From NCBI RefSeq assembly GCF_020906275.1, contig NZ_CP086727.1, forward strand, positions 3,527,001 through 3,591,000: a DNA stretch of 64,000 nucleotides. The letters run 5' to 3'. The stretch is from Parasphingorhabdus litoris DSM 22379 (GTDB taxonomy: Bacteria > Pseudomonadota > Alphaproteobacteria > Sphingomonadales > Sphingomonadaceae). A program made the position numbers and the translations under genes. The notes beneath the pieces were generated by a model that was given only the letters and a program-made list of their open reading frames with translations, was not told the DNA's origin and made no database searches. Below, piece by piece: positions 25,430 to 34,494 of this stretch. Numbering within the stretch: the first letter of the stretch is position 1; every line of letters starts with the position of its first letter.

Positions 25430-26169
25430 GCGGCCACCGCCTCATAGCCCTCTTCTTCAAGCTGCAAAGCCAGTTCAGGACCACCGGTTTTGACGATCCG
25501 GCCATCGGCGAGCACATGGACATAATCCGGCTTCACTTCGTCGAGCAGGCGTTGATAGTGGGTGATCAGCAGCACCGCCTTGTCGGGTTTCCGCATAATC
25601 GCATTAATGCCGGAACCGACGACACGCAGCGCGTCGATGTCGAGGCCACTGTCCGTCTCATCGAGAATCGCCAGCTTGGGATCGATAATGCCCATCTGAA
25701 CCATCTCGTTGCGCTTCTTTTCGCCGCCGGAAAAGCCGACATTGACCGCTCGTTTCAGCATATCCATGTCCATTTTCAGCAGCGCTGATTTTTCCTTGGC
25801 CAGCTTGATAAATTCCGCACCGGATAATGGCTCTTCGCTGCGCGACTTGCGCTGGCTGTTGAGGCTTTCGCGCAGGAATTGCAGGTTGGAAACACCAGGA
25901 ATTTCAACCGGATATTGGAAACCGAGGAAAATGCCCGCTGCTGCACGCTCATGCGGATCAAGCTCGAGCAGATCCTCACCGTCAAAGTTCACATTTCCTG
26001 ACGTGATTTCATAACCGGGACGTCCGCCCAGCGCATAAGAAAGCGTCGATTTACCGGCGCCATTGGGGCCCATAATCGCATGGATTTCACCCGCGTTCAG
26101 TTCGAGCGAAAGCCCTTTGAGGATTTCTGTATCGCCAGCATTGGCGCGGAGGTTTTCAATTTTTAGCAT
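25426..26169 (-). CDS. sufC: Fe-S assembly ATPase SufC
   Basis: 247 residues. ABC ATPase with Walker A GPNGAGKSTLS, Q-loop region LGFQYPVEIPGVSNLQFLRE (typical of SufC), signature FSGGEKKRNEMVQM and Walker B AILDETDSGLDIDALRVV. It drives structural changes in the SufBCD scaffold. Its start lies 14 bases inside the preceding small gene; its stop overlaps the next by four bases. Confidence 0.97.
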   Translation of the reverse strand: MLKIENLRANAGDTEILKGLSLELNAGEIHAIMGPNGAGKSTLSYALGGRPGYEITSGNVNFDGEDLLELDPHERAAAGIFLGFQYPVEIPGVSNLQFLRESLNSQRKSRSEEPLSGAEFIKLAKEKSALLKMDMDMLKRAVNVGFSGGEKKRNEMVQMGIIDPKLAILDETDSGLDIDALRVVGSGINAIMRKPDKAVLLITHYQRLLDEVKPDYVHVLADGRIVKTGGPELALQLEEEGYEAVAA

Positions 26170-26509
26170 CAGGGTTCACTTTATAGTTTGGGTGTCCGTC
26201 GAAACGAGAAAGCACAGCTTCAAAGTCAATGTCTGACTTACGAAGTATACTGAGGTTTTTCAGTGCACTATGAACGGTTTGATAAACTGACCATTCAAGC
26301 GAGCCAATGATTTCATCGAGCTCCGGTGCAAATTCGGATTCTGAAGCCCAGTTTTCAATCTGGTTGTGAATTTCATTCAGCTTCCGCATGTTGCAACCAC
26401 CATCGATGTGAAACGATTTTTCACCAGGCTCAATAACATCCGGCCACTTTGCAAGAATAAGCTCATAGGCAGCACGCACTTGAGAAGTATCAACTTCCAT
26501 CAAAATCAT
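26156..26509 (-). CDS. Unknown 117-residue protein inserted between sufB and sufC
   Basis: Two starts are possible, ATG 26509 (overlapping the sufB stop by one base) or ATG 26500 (MEVDTSQVRAAYELILAKWPDVIEPGEKSFHIDGGCNMRKLNEIHNQIENW). The protein is soluble, helical and has one Cys (GGCNMRK). Its base composition is visibly more A/T-rich than sufB and sufC on either side, which suggests later insertion into the operon, yet it overlaps both neighbours and stays in register with their translation. I do not recognise the family. Confidence 0.72.
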   Translation of the reverse strand: MILMEVDTSQVRAAYELILAKWPDVIEPGEKSFHIDGGCNMRKLNEIHNQIENWASESEFAPELDEIIGSLEWSVYQTVHSALKNLSILRKSDIDFEAVLSRFDGHPNYKVNPDAKN

Positions 26510-28020
26510 TACCCAACACTGCCTTCCAGCGAGATGGCCAGCAACTTCTGGGCTTCCACGGCAAATTCCATCGGCAACTGTTTAAGCACATCCTTGGCAA
26601 ACCCGTTGACGATCAGGGACACCGCTTCTTCCTCGTCCAGCCCGCGTTGCTGGGCGTAGAACATCTGGTCATCGGAAATTTTTGACGTCGTGGCTTCATG
26701 TTCAATCTGCGCGGTCGGGTTTTTCACCTCGATATAGGGCACGGTATGCGCGCCGCAGGTATCGCCGAGCAGCAGTGAGTCACATTGGGTGAAGTTGCGG
26801 ACATTTTCCGCATTCGCCCCAACCCGGACAAGGCCGCGATACGTATTGTCGCTTTTCCCTGCGCTTATGCCCTTGGAGATGATCGTCGAGCGGCTGTTCT
26901 TGCCGTTGTGGATCATCTTGGTGCCGGTGTCGGCTTGCTGATAATTATTGGTCAGCGCGACCGAGTAAAATTCGCCCACGCTATTTTCGCCGTTGAGCAC
27001 ACAGCTTGGATATTTCCAGGTCACGGCGCTGCCGGTCTCCACCTGGGTCCAGCTGATTTTGCTATTCTTGCCCTGACACAGACCGCGCTTGGTCACGAAG
27101 TTATATATACCGCCCTTGCCGTTCTCGTCACCGGGATACCAGTTTTGCACGGTGCTATATTTAATCTCCGCATCGTCCATTGCGACCAGTTCGACCACGG
27201 CGGCATGAAGCTGATTCTCATCGCGCATCGGCGCGGTGCAGCCTTCGAGATAAGACACATAACTGCCTTCATCAGCCACGATCAGCGTCCGTTCAAACTG
27301 ACCGGTATTTTCCGCATTGATCCGGAAATAGGTGCTCAGCTCCATCGGGCAGCGGACACCTTTGGGAATATAAACAAATGTCCCGTCACTAAACACGGCG
27401 CAGTTGAGCGTCGCGAAATAATTATCCTTCATCGGCACAACCTTGCCGAGATATTTGCGGACAAGATCAGGATATTCCTTGATCGCTTCGCTGATCGAGC
27501 GGAAGATTACGCCAGCTTCTTCCAATTCCTCGCGGAAGGTCGTCGCAACCGACACACTGTCAAACACGGCATCCACCGCAACTTTGCGCGCGCCTTCAAC
27601 CCCCGCGAGCACCTTCTGCTCTTCAATCGGAATGCCAAGTTTTTCATAAACCCGCAGGATCTCGGGATCGACCTCATCAAGGCTGTTCAGCTTTGGCTTC
27701 GCCTTGGGCTCGGCATAATAATAAGCATCCTGATAATCGATCATCGGGATGTCGAGCTTGGCCCAATCCGGACTTTCCATCGTTTCCCACATCCGAAAGG
27801 CTTTCAGGCGCCAATCCAGCATCCACTGCGGCTCGCCCTTCTTGTCGGAAATGAAGCGCACCGTATCCTCGTTCAGACCCTTGGGCGCAAAATCCTGTTC
27901 GATGTCGGACGACCAGCCAAATTCATAGGTGCTGGCATTATCAACGGCGGCCTGCGCTTCGGCGTTCATGGCCGCGCGCTCGTCCTGTTCCTGGATATCC
28001 GTTTTCACTTCTTCACTCAT
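26509..28020 (-). CDS. sufB: Fe-S assembly scaffold subunit SufB
   Basis: 503 residues. Hallmarks are the [48 protein letters not shown] block, the [32 protein letters not shown] segment, SQCDSLL-type [65 protein letters not shown]. These are near-universal in SufB. It is the cluster-building subunit of SufBC2D. Its start overlaps the regulator stop by four bases. Confidence 0.97.
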   Translation of the reverse strand: MSEEVKTDIQEQDERAAMNAEAQAAVDNASTYEFGWSSDIEQDFAPKGLNEDTVRFISDKKGEPQWMLDWRLKAFRMWETMESPDWAKLDIPMIDYQDAYYYAEPKAKPKLNSLDEVDPEILRVYEKLGIPIEEQKVLAGVEGARKVAVDAVFDSVSVATTFREELEEAGVIFRSISEAIKEYPDLVRKYLGKVVPMKDNYFATLNCAVFSDGTFVYIPKGVRCPMELSTYFRINAENTGQFERTLIVADEGSYVSYLEGCTAPMRDENQLHAAVVELVAMDDAEIKYSTVQNWYPGDENGKGGIYNFVTKRGLCQGKNSKISWTQVETGSAVTWKYPSCVLNGENSVGEFYSVALTNNYQQADTGTKMIHNGKNSRSTIISKGISAGKSDNTYRGLVRVGANAENVRNFTQCDSLLLGDTCGAHTVPYIEVKNPTAQIEHEATTSKISDDQMFYAQQRGLDEEEAVSLIVNGFAKDVLKQLPMEFAVEAQKLLAISLEGSVG

Positions 28021-28475
28021 AACGCTTGTTCCATAGATTTGATTTTCTGTGCAGCTGGCTCTTCTGCCAGGCTGGCAAGGCTAACGTCGTTCAATGCTTT
28101 GCGGATTGTCTGGTTGATCACACCCCAATGCGGCTTGACCGTGCAACTGTCTTCCAATGCACAGTCATGATTGCCCTCAATTGTGCACGTGGTAATCGCG
28201 AGCGGCCCTTCAACCGCTTCAACAATATCGGCAAGGCTGATCGACGCGGGCGGCCGCGCCAGCCTGATTCCACCACCGACACCGCGCGTCGATTCGATCA
28301 ATCCAGCGGCAGACAGGCGGCTGACCAGTTTCTGTGTCGTCGGCAAGGGTACACCGGTTTCCTGCGACAGAGTCGATGCGTTCATCTTGCCTTCCGCCAA
28401 AAGCGCAGCACCACAATGCCGCGAAGCAGCGGACATCAGGACAACAGCATAGTCGGCAAGGCTGGAAAGCCGCAT
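28017..28475 (-). CDS. Rrf2 family SUF regulator (IscR-like)
   Basis: 152 residues from ATG 28475 ([22 protein letters not shown]). The winged-helix part is [45 protein letters not shown]; three cysteines at 97, 105 and 111 ([15 protein letters not shown]) would bind a 2Fe-2S cluster. It is thus likely to sense iron-sulfur status and control the SUF genes, which start four bases before its stop. A palindromic candidate operator lies 28 bases upstream (28503-28521), so it would regulate itself and the whole operon. Confidence 0.92.
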   Translation of the reverse strand: MRLSSLADYAVVLMSAASRHCGAALLAEGKMNASTLSQETGVPLPTTQKLVSRLSAAGLIESTRGVGGGIRLARPPASISLADIVEAVEGPLAITTCTIEGNHDCALEDSCTVKPHWGVINQTIRKALNDVSLASLAEEPAAQKIKSMEQAL

Positions 28476-28502
28476 AAATTCTCTCAAAATTCCAGTGATT
28501 CT

Positions 28503-28521
28503 CTAAATAAGACCTATTTAG
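28503..28521. promoter_or_regulatory. Candidate Rrf2/IscR-type operator of the SUF operon
   Basis: A perfect inverted repeat CTAAATA-AGACC-TATTTAG (7-bp arms, 5-base spacer) lies 28 bases before the start of the Rrf2 regulator gene. Position and symmetry fit a dimeric Rrf2-family regulator acting on its own promoter. The match to a known motif was not tested. Confidence 0.6.
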
Positions 28522-28569
28522 TCGTATTTATGATTAATTGCAACTCTTACCGCTTTTACGCCGTTAATA

Positions 28570-29412
28570 TCAGGTTTCCGACGTGAGTGGCGGAATGTGA
28601 CCTTTCAGCAATCCGCGCTTGTCGATCAGCCGCGCAGTCTCGCCCTCTGCGACTCGCAATTTGGTTGGCGTGGTCCCGGCGAAGAATTTTATCTCACGGA
28701 TCATATGCGATTGATCATAAAAAGCGTCTTCCAGCGCCAGCAATTCCTCTTCATTTTGCTCGGCATAAGCACGGGCCGCTCGCAATGCGCGATATTTACG
28801 CGCAAGATATTTGGGCGCCATGCCATAAAGCTTGTTGACCGTTCGCAGCACCTGGCGCGAACTTTGATCCGACCGTTCCATGAGCGCGCTCACCGGCGGA
28901 GACGCCTCGGATGACAGCCATTCATCAACCATTTTCGTGAACTGCTCGACCTCTGGCTTAACGCGGTGCCGCAAATCCCGGAAGATCCGGTCGGCCCAGG
29001 CGGTCATCGCATCGGCGCCGTCGCAGTTTCTCAGCAATTCAAGGCTTTTATCAATCTCATTGGTGAAAATCTTGTGTGCTGGAACCGCTTTATCGGCAAA
29101 ATCGGCAGCAGATTTCTTGGTCAGCGCCGCCCAGCCCGCTGGCAAAAGACCAACACCGAACATGCGGAAAGGCCCTTTCACATCAAAATGCATAGCGCCC
29201 GTCGATGGCCCGACCAGCATCGCGTCCTTAGCAGGATAGATTTTACCATCAGCAAAGCCCAGATCAGCCGTACCATCCAAAAGAAACCGCAGCTGCGCTA
29301 TCGCGGCGCGTTCATTATCCGAAAATTTTGGATGCTCAACTTCAAACAGATAATAGACCGAGACCAAATCTCGAACATCTTCTGCAGGAGCAAAATATCT
29401 CAAACTGACCAA
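28570..29412 (-). CDS. AraC family transcriptional regulator
   Basis: 280 residues. The C-terminal ~100 residues hold the AraC DNA-binding domain: SALMERSDQSSRQVLRTVNKLYGMAPKYLARKYRALRAARAY and LALEDAFYDQSHMIREIKFFAGTTPTKLR, the latter being the second helix-turn-helix with the conserved FyDqsHf pattern. The N-terminal part (FAPAEDVRDLVSVYYLFEVEHPKFSDNERAAIAQLRFLLDGTADL) is a cupin-like sensing domain of unknown ligand. It ends 94 bases ahead of the SUF regulator gene on the same strand, probably as a separate transcript. An inverted repeat at 29428-29449 lies upstream of its start. Confidence 0.88.
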   Translation of the reverse strand: MVSLRYFAPAEDVRDLVSVYYLFEVEHPKFSDNERAAIAQLRFLLDGTADLGFADGKIYPAKDAMLVGPSTGAMHFDVKGPFRMFGVGLLPAGWAALTKKSAADFADKAVPAHKIFTNEIDKSLELLRNCDGADAMTAWADRIFRDLRHRVKPEVEQFTKMVDEWLSSEASPPVSALMERSDQSSRQVLRTVNKLYGMAPKYLARKYRALRAARAYAEQNEEELLALEDAFYDQSHMIREIKFFAGTTPTKLRVAEGETARLIDKRGLLKGHIPPLTSET

Positions 29413-29427
29413 AGCGAACCCCTTTTA

Positions 29428-29449
29428 TCCGGTTCGGGGGCAAACCGGA
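29428..29449. promoter_or_regulatory. Inverted repeat upstream of the AraC regulator
   Basis: TCCGGTT and AACCGGA form 7-bp arms around an 8-base centre, 16 bases before the AraC gene start. It could be an operator or a hairpin in the leader of the transcript. Confidence 0.45.
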
Positions 29450-29487
29450 ATTCCATTGGTTGCACGCTTATAACTGAAAATAATAGG

Positions 29488-29524
29488 AAAAAAAACTGGC
29501 CTGGCTAATAAAATAGCCAGGCCA
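29488..29524 (-). terminator. Rho-independent terminator downstream of the DUF885 gene
   Basis: An 11-bp perfect stem (TGGCCTGGCTA / TAGCCAGGCCA, 6-base loop) is followed on the minus strand by eight T residues (eight A on the plus strand at 29488-29495). It lies about 160 bases after the DUF885 stop, in the right orientation for that gene, and ahead of the AraC promoter. Confidence 0.9.
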
Positions 29525-29682
29525 ATGAGGAAAAGAAGTCTCTGCGACACCATTGATGTTGCCGAGTTTCCTTTGGTCGCAAAAAATCAATGCACCAATC
29601 ACACCGGTCCGCGATTGGATAAAAAGGACATTTTTTGCGCTAATTTTGACAGTAACGGACAGCGCCGCTCAACTGCCCATGT

Positions 29683-31518
29683 TCAGCGCGTTACCGCAAT
29701 CCAGTTATTGACCCGCTCTTCCATGATATTGAGCGGCACCGGACCACTGCGCAAAATCACGTCGTGAAAATCACCCATTGTGAACTTATCACCCAGTTCT
29801 TTCTGTGATTTTGCCCGTAATTCCATGATTTTAAGCTTGCCGATCATATAGGCCGTCGCTTGGCCGGGATAGACAATATAGCGTTCGATAGCCTTGCGGA
29901 TATCGCTATCTGGATTGGGCGTATTGTCGGTGAGATATTTGATCGCTTTTTCACGGCTCCAGCGTTTGTCATGAATGCCCGTATCAACCACCAGGCGGCA
30001 GGCACGCCACAATTCCATGCCCAATCGGCCGAAATCGGAATAGGGATCTGTGTAAAAGCCCATATCCTTGCCCAGTTCCTCGGTGTAAAGGCCCCAACCT
30101 TCCGAATAAGCTGTGATACCGCCAAATTTGCGGAAGGCCGGCAAATCGCCCAGCTCCGTCTGAATCGCGAGTTGCAAATGATGACCAGGCAAGGCTTCAT
30201 GATATGCAAGAGCCTCAAGCTCGGTCTTGGACATGCCTTTCAGGTCATATAGATTGACATAATAGGTGCCCGGCCGAGAACCGTCGGGAGCGGGCCGCTG
30301 ATAAAAAGCCTTACCAGCAGATTTCTCGCGAAACGCTTCCACCGGTTTTATGACAAATGGTGCTTTGGGCAGCGTGTTAAAAAATTTCGGTAGTTCTTTT
30401 TCCATCGCCGCCAGCTTGGCATTGGCCTCTGCCAGATAATCTTCCCGACTGGTGTGGAAATATTGATCGCCGGTCCGAAGATGTGTGAAGAAATCCTGCA
30501 GGCTGCCTTCAAATCCGACCTGCGCCATGATTTTGCGCATCTCGGCATGAATCCGCGCGACATTCTCCAGACCAATTTGATGAATTTCATCTGCCGTCAA
30601 GTCGGTGGTGGTATAGTTTTTCAGCCTCTCGGCATAATAAGCCGCGCCGTCCTTGAACCGCCAGACACCATCGCCATCGACCGCCATATTCTGTTGGCGC
30701 TCCATCTCGGCGATCAATTTTTTGTAGGCAGGCGCGAGACTTCCCGTCAAAGCATCGCGGCCACGTACAATCAGGTCGGCCTTTTCGCTGTCAGCTATGG
30801 ACAACGCATTCACTTTCTTTTTCAGATCAGCGAATATCGGGGAGTCCACGCCAGTATCAAAGGGTGCACCACTGATGACATTTTTGGCGTCGTTAATCAC
30901 ATAGGGAAAAACCCAGTCGGGAACAATAATCCCGTCATTCGCCCGCTCCGCCGATTGCGCAACCAGCGATTCGATATAGGATCCTGAATTACTGAGCCTG
31001 CTCACATAGGCTTCGGCATCCGCCTTGTTACCAACGCGGTGAATATTGATCATGAAGGCGGGAATCTGGCTCTGCGCGCCATTCATCTGATCAAAAATAT
31101 AAGCGTTCCGGCGAAATGGAAAAGAGTCCTTAGACCGTTCGGCCCGCGCCTGAAACAGACGATAGCTCAGTTTGCTGGCCTCGTTCAGCTGGCTTTCGTC
31201 AAACTCCGCTTCCATCACCACCACAGCCTCTTGACCGCGCTCATATTGCTCGACAGCGGCTACATCGCTGGGGTCATCAAGTTTCCCATAATCCGCATCC
31301 CGAATCCCGCGAAAGGATTTCGCAATCGGTGAATTTGCCAATTCTATCTGGTCATAATCGTCAAAAAATGCCGCCAGGCGCACGTTTATATCGCTTTCAA
31401 CCTCTGCCGTTTGGGCAGCAGGAGCCGATGGAGTCGCACTAGCGCTGGCAACTTCGCCATCAGAAGGCGAACAGGCCGCGAGCAGAGCAGAGGTGGCGAG
31501 GAGGACATATTTTGTCAT
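29683..31518 (-). CDS. DUF885 family lipoprotein, putative metallopeptidase
   Basis: 611 residues. The N-terminus MTKYVLLATSALLAACSPSDG is a lipoprotein signal with lipobox LAAC (Cys16). The DUF885 core shows YHEALPGHHLQLAIQ near residue 440, an HExxxGHH-type zinc site, followed by AYSEGWGLYTEELGKDMGFY, and a late YPGQATAYMIGKLKIMELR. These are the standard DUF885 motifs; members are thought to be zinc peptidases acting in the periplasm. The gene has its own terminator and is divergent from the DUF3604 gene. Confidence 0.9.
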   Translation of the reverse strand: MTKYVLLATSALLAACSPSDGEVASASATPSAPAAQTAEVESDINVRLAAFFDDYDQIELANSPIAKSFRGIRDADYGKLDDPSDVAAVEQYERGQEAVVVMEAEFDESQLNEASKLSYRLFQARAERSKDSFPFRRNAYIFDQMNGAQSQIPAFMINIHRVGNKADAEAYVSRLSNSGSYIESLVAQSAERANDGIIVPDWVFPYVINDAKNVISGAPFDTGVDSPIFADLKKKVNALSIADSEKADLIVRGRDALTGSLAPAYKKLIAEMERQQNMAVDGDGVWRFKDGAAYYAERLKNYTTTDLTADEIHQIGLENVARIHAEMRKIMAQVGFEGSLQDFFTHLRTGDQYFHTSREDYLAEANAKLAAMEKELPKFFNTLPKAPFVIKPVEAFREKSAGKAFYQRPAPDGSRPGTYYVNLYDLKGMSKTELEALAYHEALPGHHLQLAIQTELGDLPAFRKFGGITAYSEGWGLYTEELGKDMGFYTDPYSDFGRLGMELWRACRLVVDTGIHDKRWSREKAIKYLTDNTPNPDSDIRKAIERYIVYPGQATAYMIGKLKIMELRAKSQKELGDKFTMGDFHDVILRSGPVPLNIMEERVNNWIAVTR

Positions 31519-31731
31519 TGTGATTCCCTTTGTGGTTACCCTGTTGGTATCAGGTCACTTTCCTGCCGTAAACAAGTCACGCAACTTTATTACAATTTCT
31601 CACAACCTATTCATTCATGGTTCGATCTTGCCATGACGTTACGGAATCCAACCGATAAAATGGCTCGTGATGAAAGCCTTGCGCGATGACGGGATGACCG
31701 ATAGTTTTCGTCGCATAGGATGAGGGAAAAT

Positions 31732-33633
31732 ATGATGCGCAAAGCACTTCTACTGGCGGCCTGTTCAGCGGCATTGGCCATTTCTGGATGCAGCAAAGAC
31801 GGTGGATCAGGTGGTTCGGATTTCGAGGTCACCAACACCGAATATCCTGAACAGGTTTTCTGGGGCGATACCCATCTCCACACAGACAACAGTATTGATG
31901 CCTTCGGCTTTGGCAACAGGCTCGACACAGAGGCGGCGCTGCGCTTTGCGAGAGGGGAGGAAGTAACCGCTACCAAGGGTGAAAAGGCCAAGCTTTCCCG
32001 TCCGCTCGATTTTCTGGTTATCGCGGATCATAGTGATGCGGTCGGCGCAACCAAGGCGCTTTACGAAGCTCCGCGCATCGCATTGTTGGGTAATGAGTTT
32101 TTGCTCCGCTGGTATGACATGATGCATGAAAGCGATGAAGGCTCACTTGCCGTCACCGCAGAACTCATCGACGGTGCAGCGGCCGGGACTTTGCCGGAGG
32201 GTCTTTTCGATCCGGAAGAATCCGCAGAACGGATCATGTCGCTATGGACGGAACATGGCAAAAAGCTTGATGAATATAATGAACCGGGCAAGTTTACCGC
32301 CTTTCATGGATTTGAATATACGCCGATGCCCGGCGGGGATAATTTGCACCGCGTAGTGATGTTCCGCGACGGTGGGGACAAGACCAGCACCATGCTTCCT
32401 TTTGCCAGCTTTGACGCCGGCGATCCGGAGCAGCTTTGGGCCTATATGGATGCTTATGAAAAAAGCACGGGCGGAAAAGTCCTGGCGATTCCGCATAACA
32501 GTAATGTCTCCAATGGCCGCATGTTTGCGATGAACAAACTGGATGGCAGCCCGATTGACGAGGCCTACATCAAAACACGCGCGCTTCGGGAACCAATTGT
32601 TGAGGTTACACAAATAAAGGGAGACAGCGAAAGCCATCCGTTCCTTTCGCCCAATGATGAATTTGCCGATTTTGGCGATGCGGGTTGGGATAAATGCAAT
32701 CTGAGCTGCGGCAAGGATATGCCACCGGAAAGCTATGCCGGCAGCTATGCTCGCGAGGCTTTGAAACGCGGCCTGGAATTCACCCTGAAAATGGGCGCCA
32801 ATCCCTTCAAATTTGGTATGATCGGTTCGACCGATAGCCACACGTCCCTCGCCACAGCTGACGAGAATAATTTTTTCGGCAAGCATAGTGGCAACGAATT
32901 CAACAACAAAGATCGTGCTCTCGCCCCGCAAAATCTGGGCACACGCAGAGGCCGCTTTGGCTGGCATTATCTGTCGAGCGGTTATGCCGCCGTCTGGGCG
33001 ACCAGCAACACGCGCGAAGCGATTTTTGACGCGATGATGCGCCGCGAAGTTTATGCAACCACTGGCCCGCGGATGCAGGTGCGTTTCTTCGGTGGGTTTG
33101 ATTTTGCCGAAGGCGACACAGAAGATCTGGTCAAAACGGGCTATGCCAAGGGCGTACCAATGGGCGGCGATCTGTCGGGTGGCGATGGCAAGGCACCAAC
33201 CTTCCTCGTTTCTGCCTTGATGGACCCCGAAAGTGCAAATCTCGATCGCATCCAAGTCGTTAAAGGCTGGGTCGATGCCAGCGGAAAATCCTATGAGAAA
33301 ATCTACAATATCAGCTGGAGCAGTCCCGATGATCGGAAGCTAGGCGCCGACGGCAAGCTGACCGCAGTTGGGAATACCGTTGATCTCGCCAAGGGCACAT
33401 GGGAAAATAGTATCGGTGCACCGGAACTTGTTACCTGGTGGCAGGATCCGGATTTCGATGCGACGCAAAACGCATTTTACTATGTCCGGGTACTGGAAAT
33501 CCCGACGCCAACCTGGCCGGTTTACGATGCTCTGAAATTTGGTCTGACCCTGCCGGATGATGTGATCAAGATTCAGCAGGAGCGAGCTTATTCGTCTCCA
33601 ATCTGGTACACGGCGGCCGCCACAAAAAGCTGA
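31732..33633 (+). CDS. DUF3604 domain lipoprotein (PHP-like metal site)
   Basis: 633 residues from ATG 31732, chosen for the GAGGG ribosome site six bases before it and the clean signal MMRKALLLAACSAALAISGC with lipobox and Cys20. The body shows metal-ligand segments QVFWGDTHLHTDNSIDAFGF, DFLVIADHSDAVG, FHGFEYTP, LAIPHNSN and GMIGSTDSHTS, an arrangement like PHP-type phosphoesterases. DUF3604 proteins are large exported proteins of unknown activity in marine bacteria. It is followed within 48 bases by a PPIase gene and then a HupE/UreJ gene. Confidence 0.9.
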   Translation: MMRKALLLAACSAALAISGCSKDGGSGGSDFEVTNTEYPEQVFWGDTHLHTDNSIDAFGFGNRLDTEAALRFARGEEVTATKGEKAKLSRPLDFLVIADHSDAVGATKALYEAPRIALLGNEFLLRWYDMMHESDEGSLAVTAELIDGAAAGTLPEGLFDPEESAERIMSLWTEHGKKLDEYNEPGKFTAFHGFEYTPMPGGDNLHRVVMFRDGGDKTSTMLPFASFDAGDPEQLWAYMDAYEKSTGGKVLAIPHNSNVSNGRMFAMNKLDGSPIDEAYIKTRALREPIVEVTQIKGDSESHPFLSPNDEFADFGDAGWDKCNLSCGKDMPPESYAGSYAREALKRGLEFTLKMGANPFKFGMIGSTDSHTSLATADENNFFGKHSGNEFNNKDRALAPQNLGTRRGRFGWHYLSSGYAAVWATSNTREAIFDAMMRREVYATTGPRMQVRFFGGFDFAEGDTEDLVKTGYAKGVPMGGDLSGGDGKAPTFLVSALMDPESANLDRIQVVKGWVDASGKSYEKIYNISWSSPDDRKLGADGKLTAVGNTVDLAKGTWENSIGAPELVTWWQDPDFDATQNAFYYVRVLEIPTPTWPVYDALKFGLTLPDDVIKIQQERAYSSPIWYTAAATKS

Positions 33634-33681
33634 ATTTTCAACCGGCGGTACTCTACGCCTAATCGGGAATAACGTGCAGAG

Positions 33682-34494
33682 ATGAAACTGCTGAAAGAGC
33701 CATTGATCCATTTCCTCGGTGGCGCATTATTGGTCTTCGCCTTTTTTTGGGCCACAGGCTCGAACCGGGATCCGGCGGACTATGAAATCACTATCGGCGA
33801 TTCTGATATCGCACGGTTAAAGGCAGGCTGGGCCCAAAATTTTCGCCGCCCGCCAACGGAGCAAGAACTGGACGGCCTGATTGATCAAGAGATTAAAGAG
33901 GAAGTCTATTATCGCGAGGCCTTGCGTCTCGGACTCGACCGCAATGATCCTTTGATCCGCCGACGCCTTTTCACCAAAATGCGGCTTCTGGACAATCAGG
34001 AAGGAGCGGAAGACAATCCATCAGATGAGCAACTACAAAAGTGGCTGAACGATCATCCCGACAAATATGCGCGGTCTGCAATTTATGATCTGGAGCAAAT
34101 CTATCTCGGCCAGAATCCCGATCGATCAGTTGTGGCGAAGCTGGATGGTTTGAATCAAGGTACCGTCCAACCGGACATCATCGGACAACCCATTGCCCTC
34201 CCAGCCAAACTGGATCAGGCTGACATTTCTCAAATTTCCCGCGAATTTGGAGAGAAGTTCGCCGCAGAGTTGAGCGACCTGCCCCTTGGTCAATGGCAGG
34301 GGCCCATAGATTCAGGCTTCGGAAAGCACTTCGTCAAAATCACCGCGAAAATACCGGGCAGAACCCCGGCGCTTGATGATGTTCGGCAATCGGTCGCCAA
34401 TGACTGGCAAGCCGCACAAACGGAACGTTTGGAAGAAGCCGCGTTCGATAAATATCGCAAGCAATATGACATCAAAGTTTCTGGCCGGGAATGA
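33682..34494 (+). CDS. Membrane-anchored peptidyl-prolyl isomerase-like protein (SurA/PpiC type)
   Basis: 270 residues. One N-terminal membrane segment (PLIHFLGGALLVFAFFWATG) anchors it with the rest outside the cytoplasm. The body reads WAQNFRRPPTEQELDGLIDQEIKEEVYYREALRLGLDRNDPLIRRRLFTKMRLL, a SurA-N-type chaperone helix set, then a parvulin-like part (IYDLEQIYLGQ ... FAAELSDLPLGQWQGPIDSGFGKHFVKITAKIPGRTPALDDVRQSVANDW). It fits PpiC-type periplasmic folding helpers. Its stop overlaps the next start by four bases, so it is coupled to the HupE/UreJ gene and probably serves that protein or the DUF3604 lipoprotein. Confidence 0.85.
   Translation: MKLLKEPLIHFLGGALLVFAFFWATGSNRDPADYEITIGDSDIARLKAGWAQNFRRPPTEQELDGLIDQEIKEEVYYREALRLGLDRNDPLIRRRLFTKMRLLDNQEGAEDNPSDEQLQKWLNDHPDKYARSAIYDLEQIYLGQNPDRSVVAKLDGLNQGTVQPDIIGQPIALPAKLDQADISQISREFGEKFAAELSDLPLGQWQGPIDSGFGKHFVKITAKIPGRTPALDDVRQSVANDWQAAQTERLEEAAFDKYRKQYDIKVSGRE

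Noticed and set aside
26785..28170. 461-codon plus-strand frame opposite sufB
   Set aside because: Covers sufB antisense and crosses into the regulator gene; composition is that of a shadow frame.
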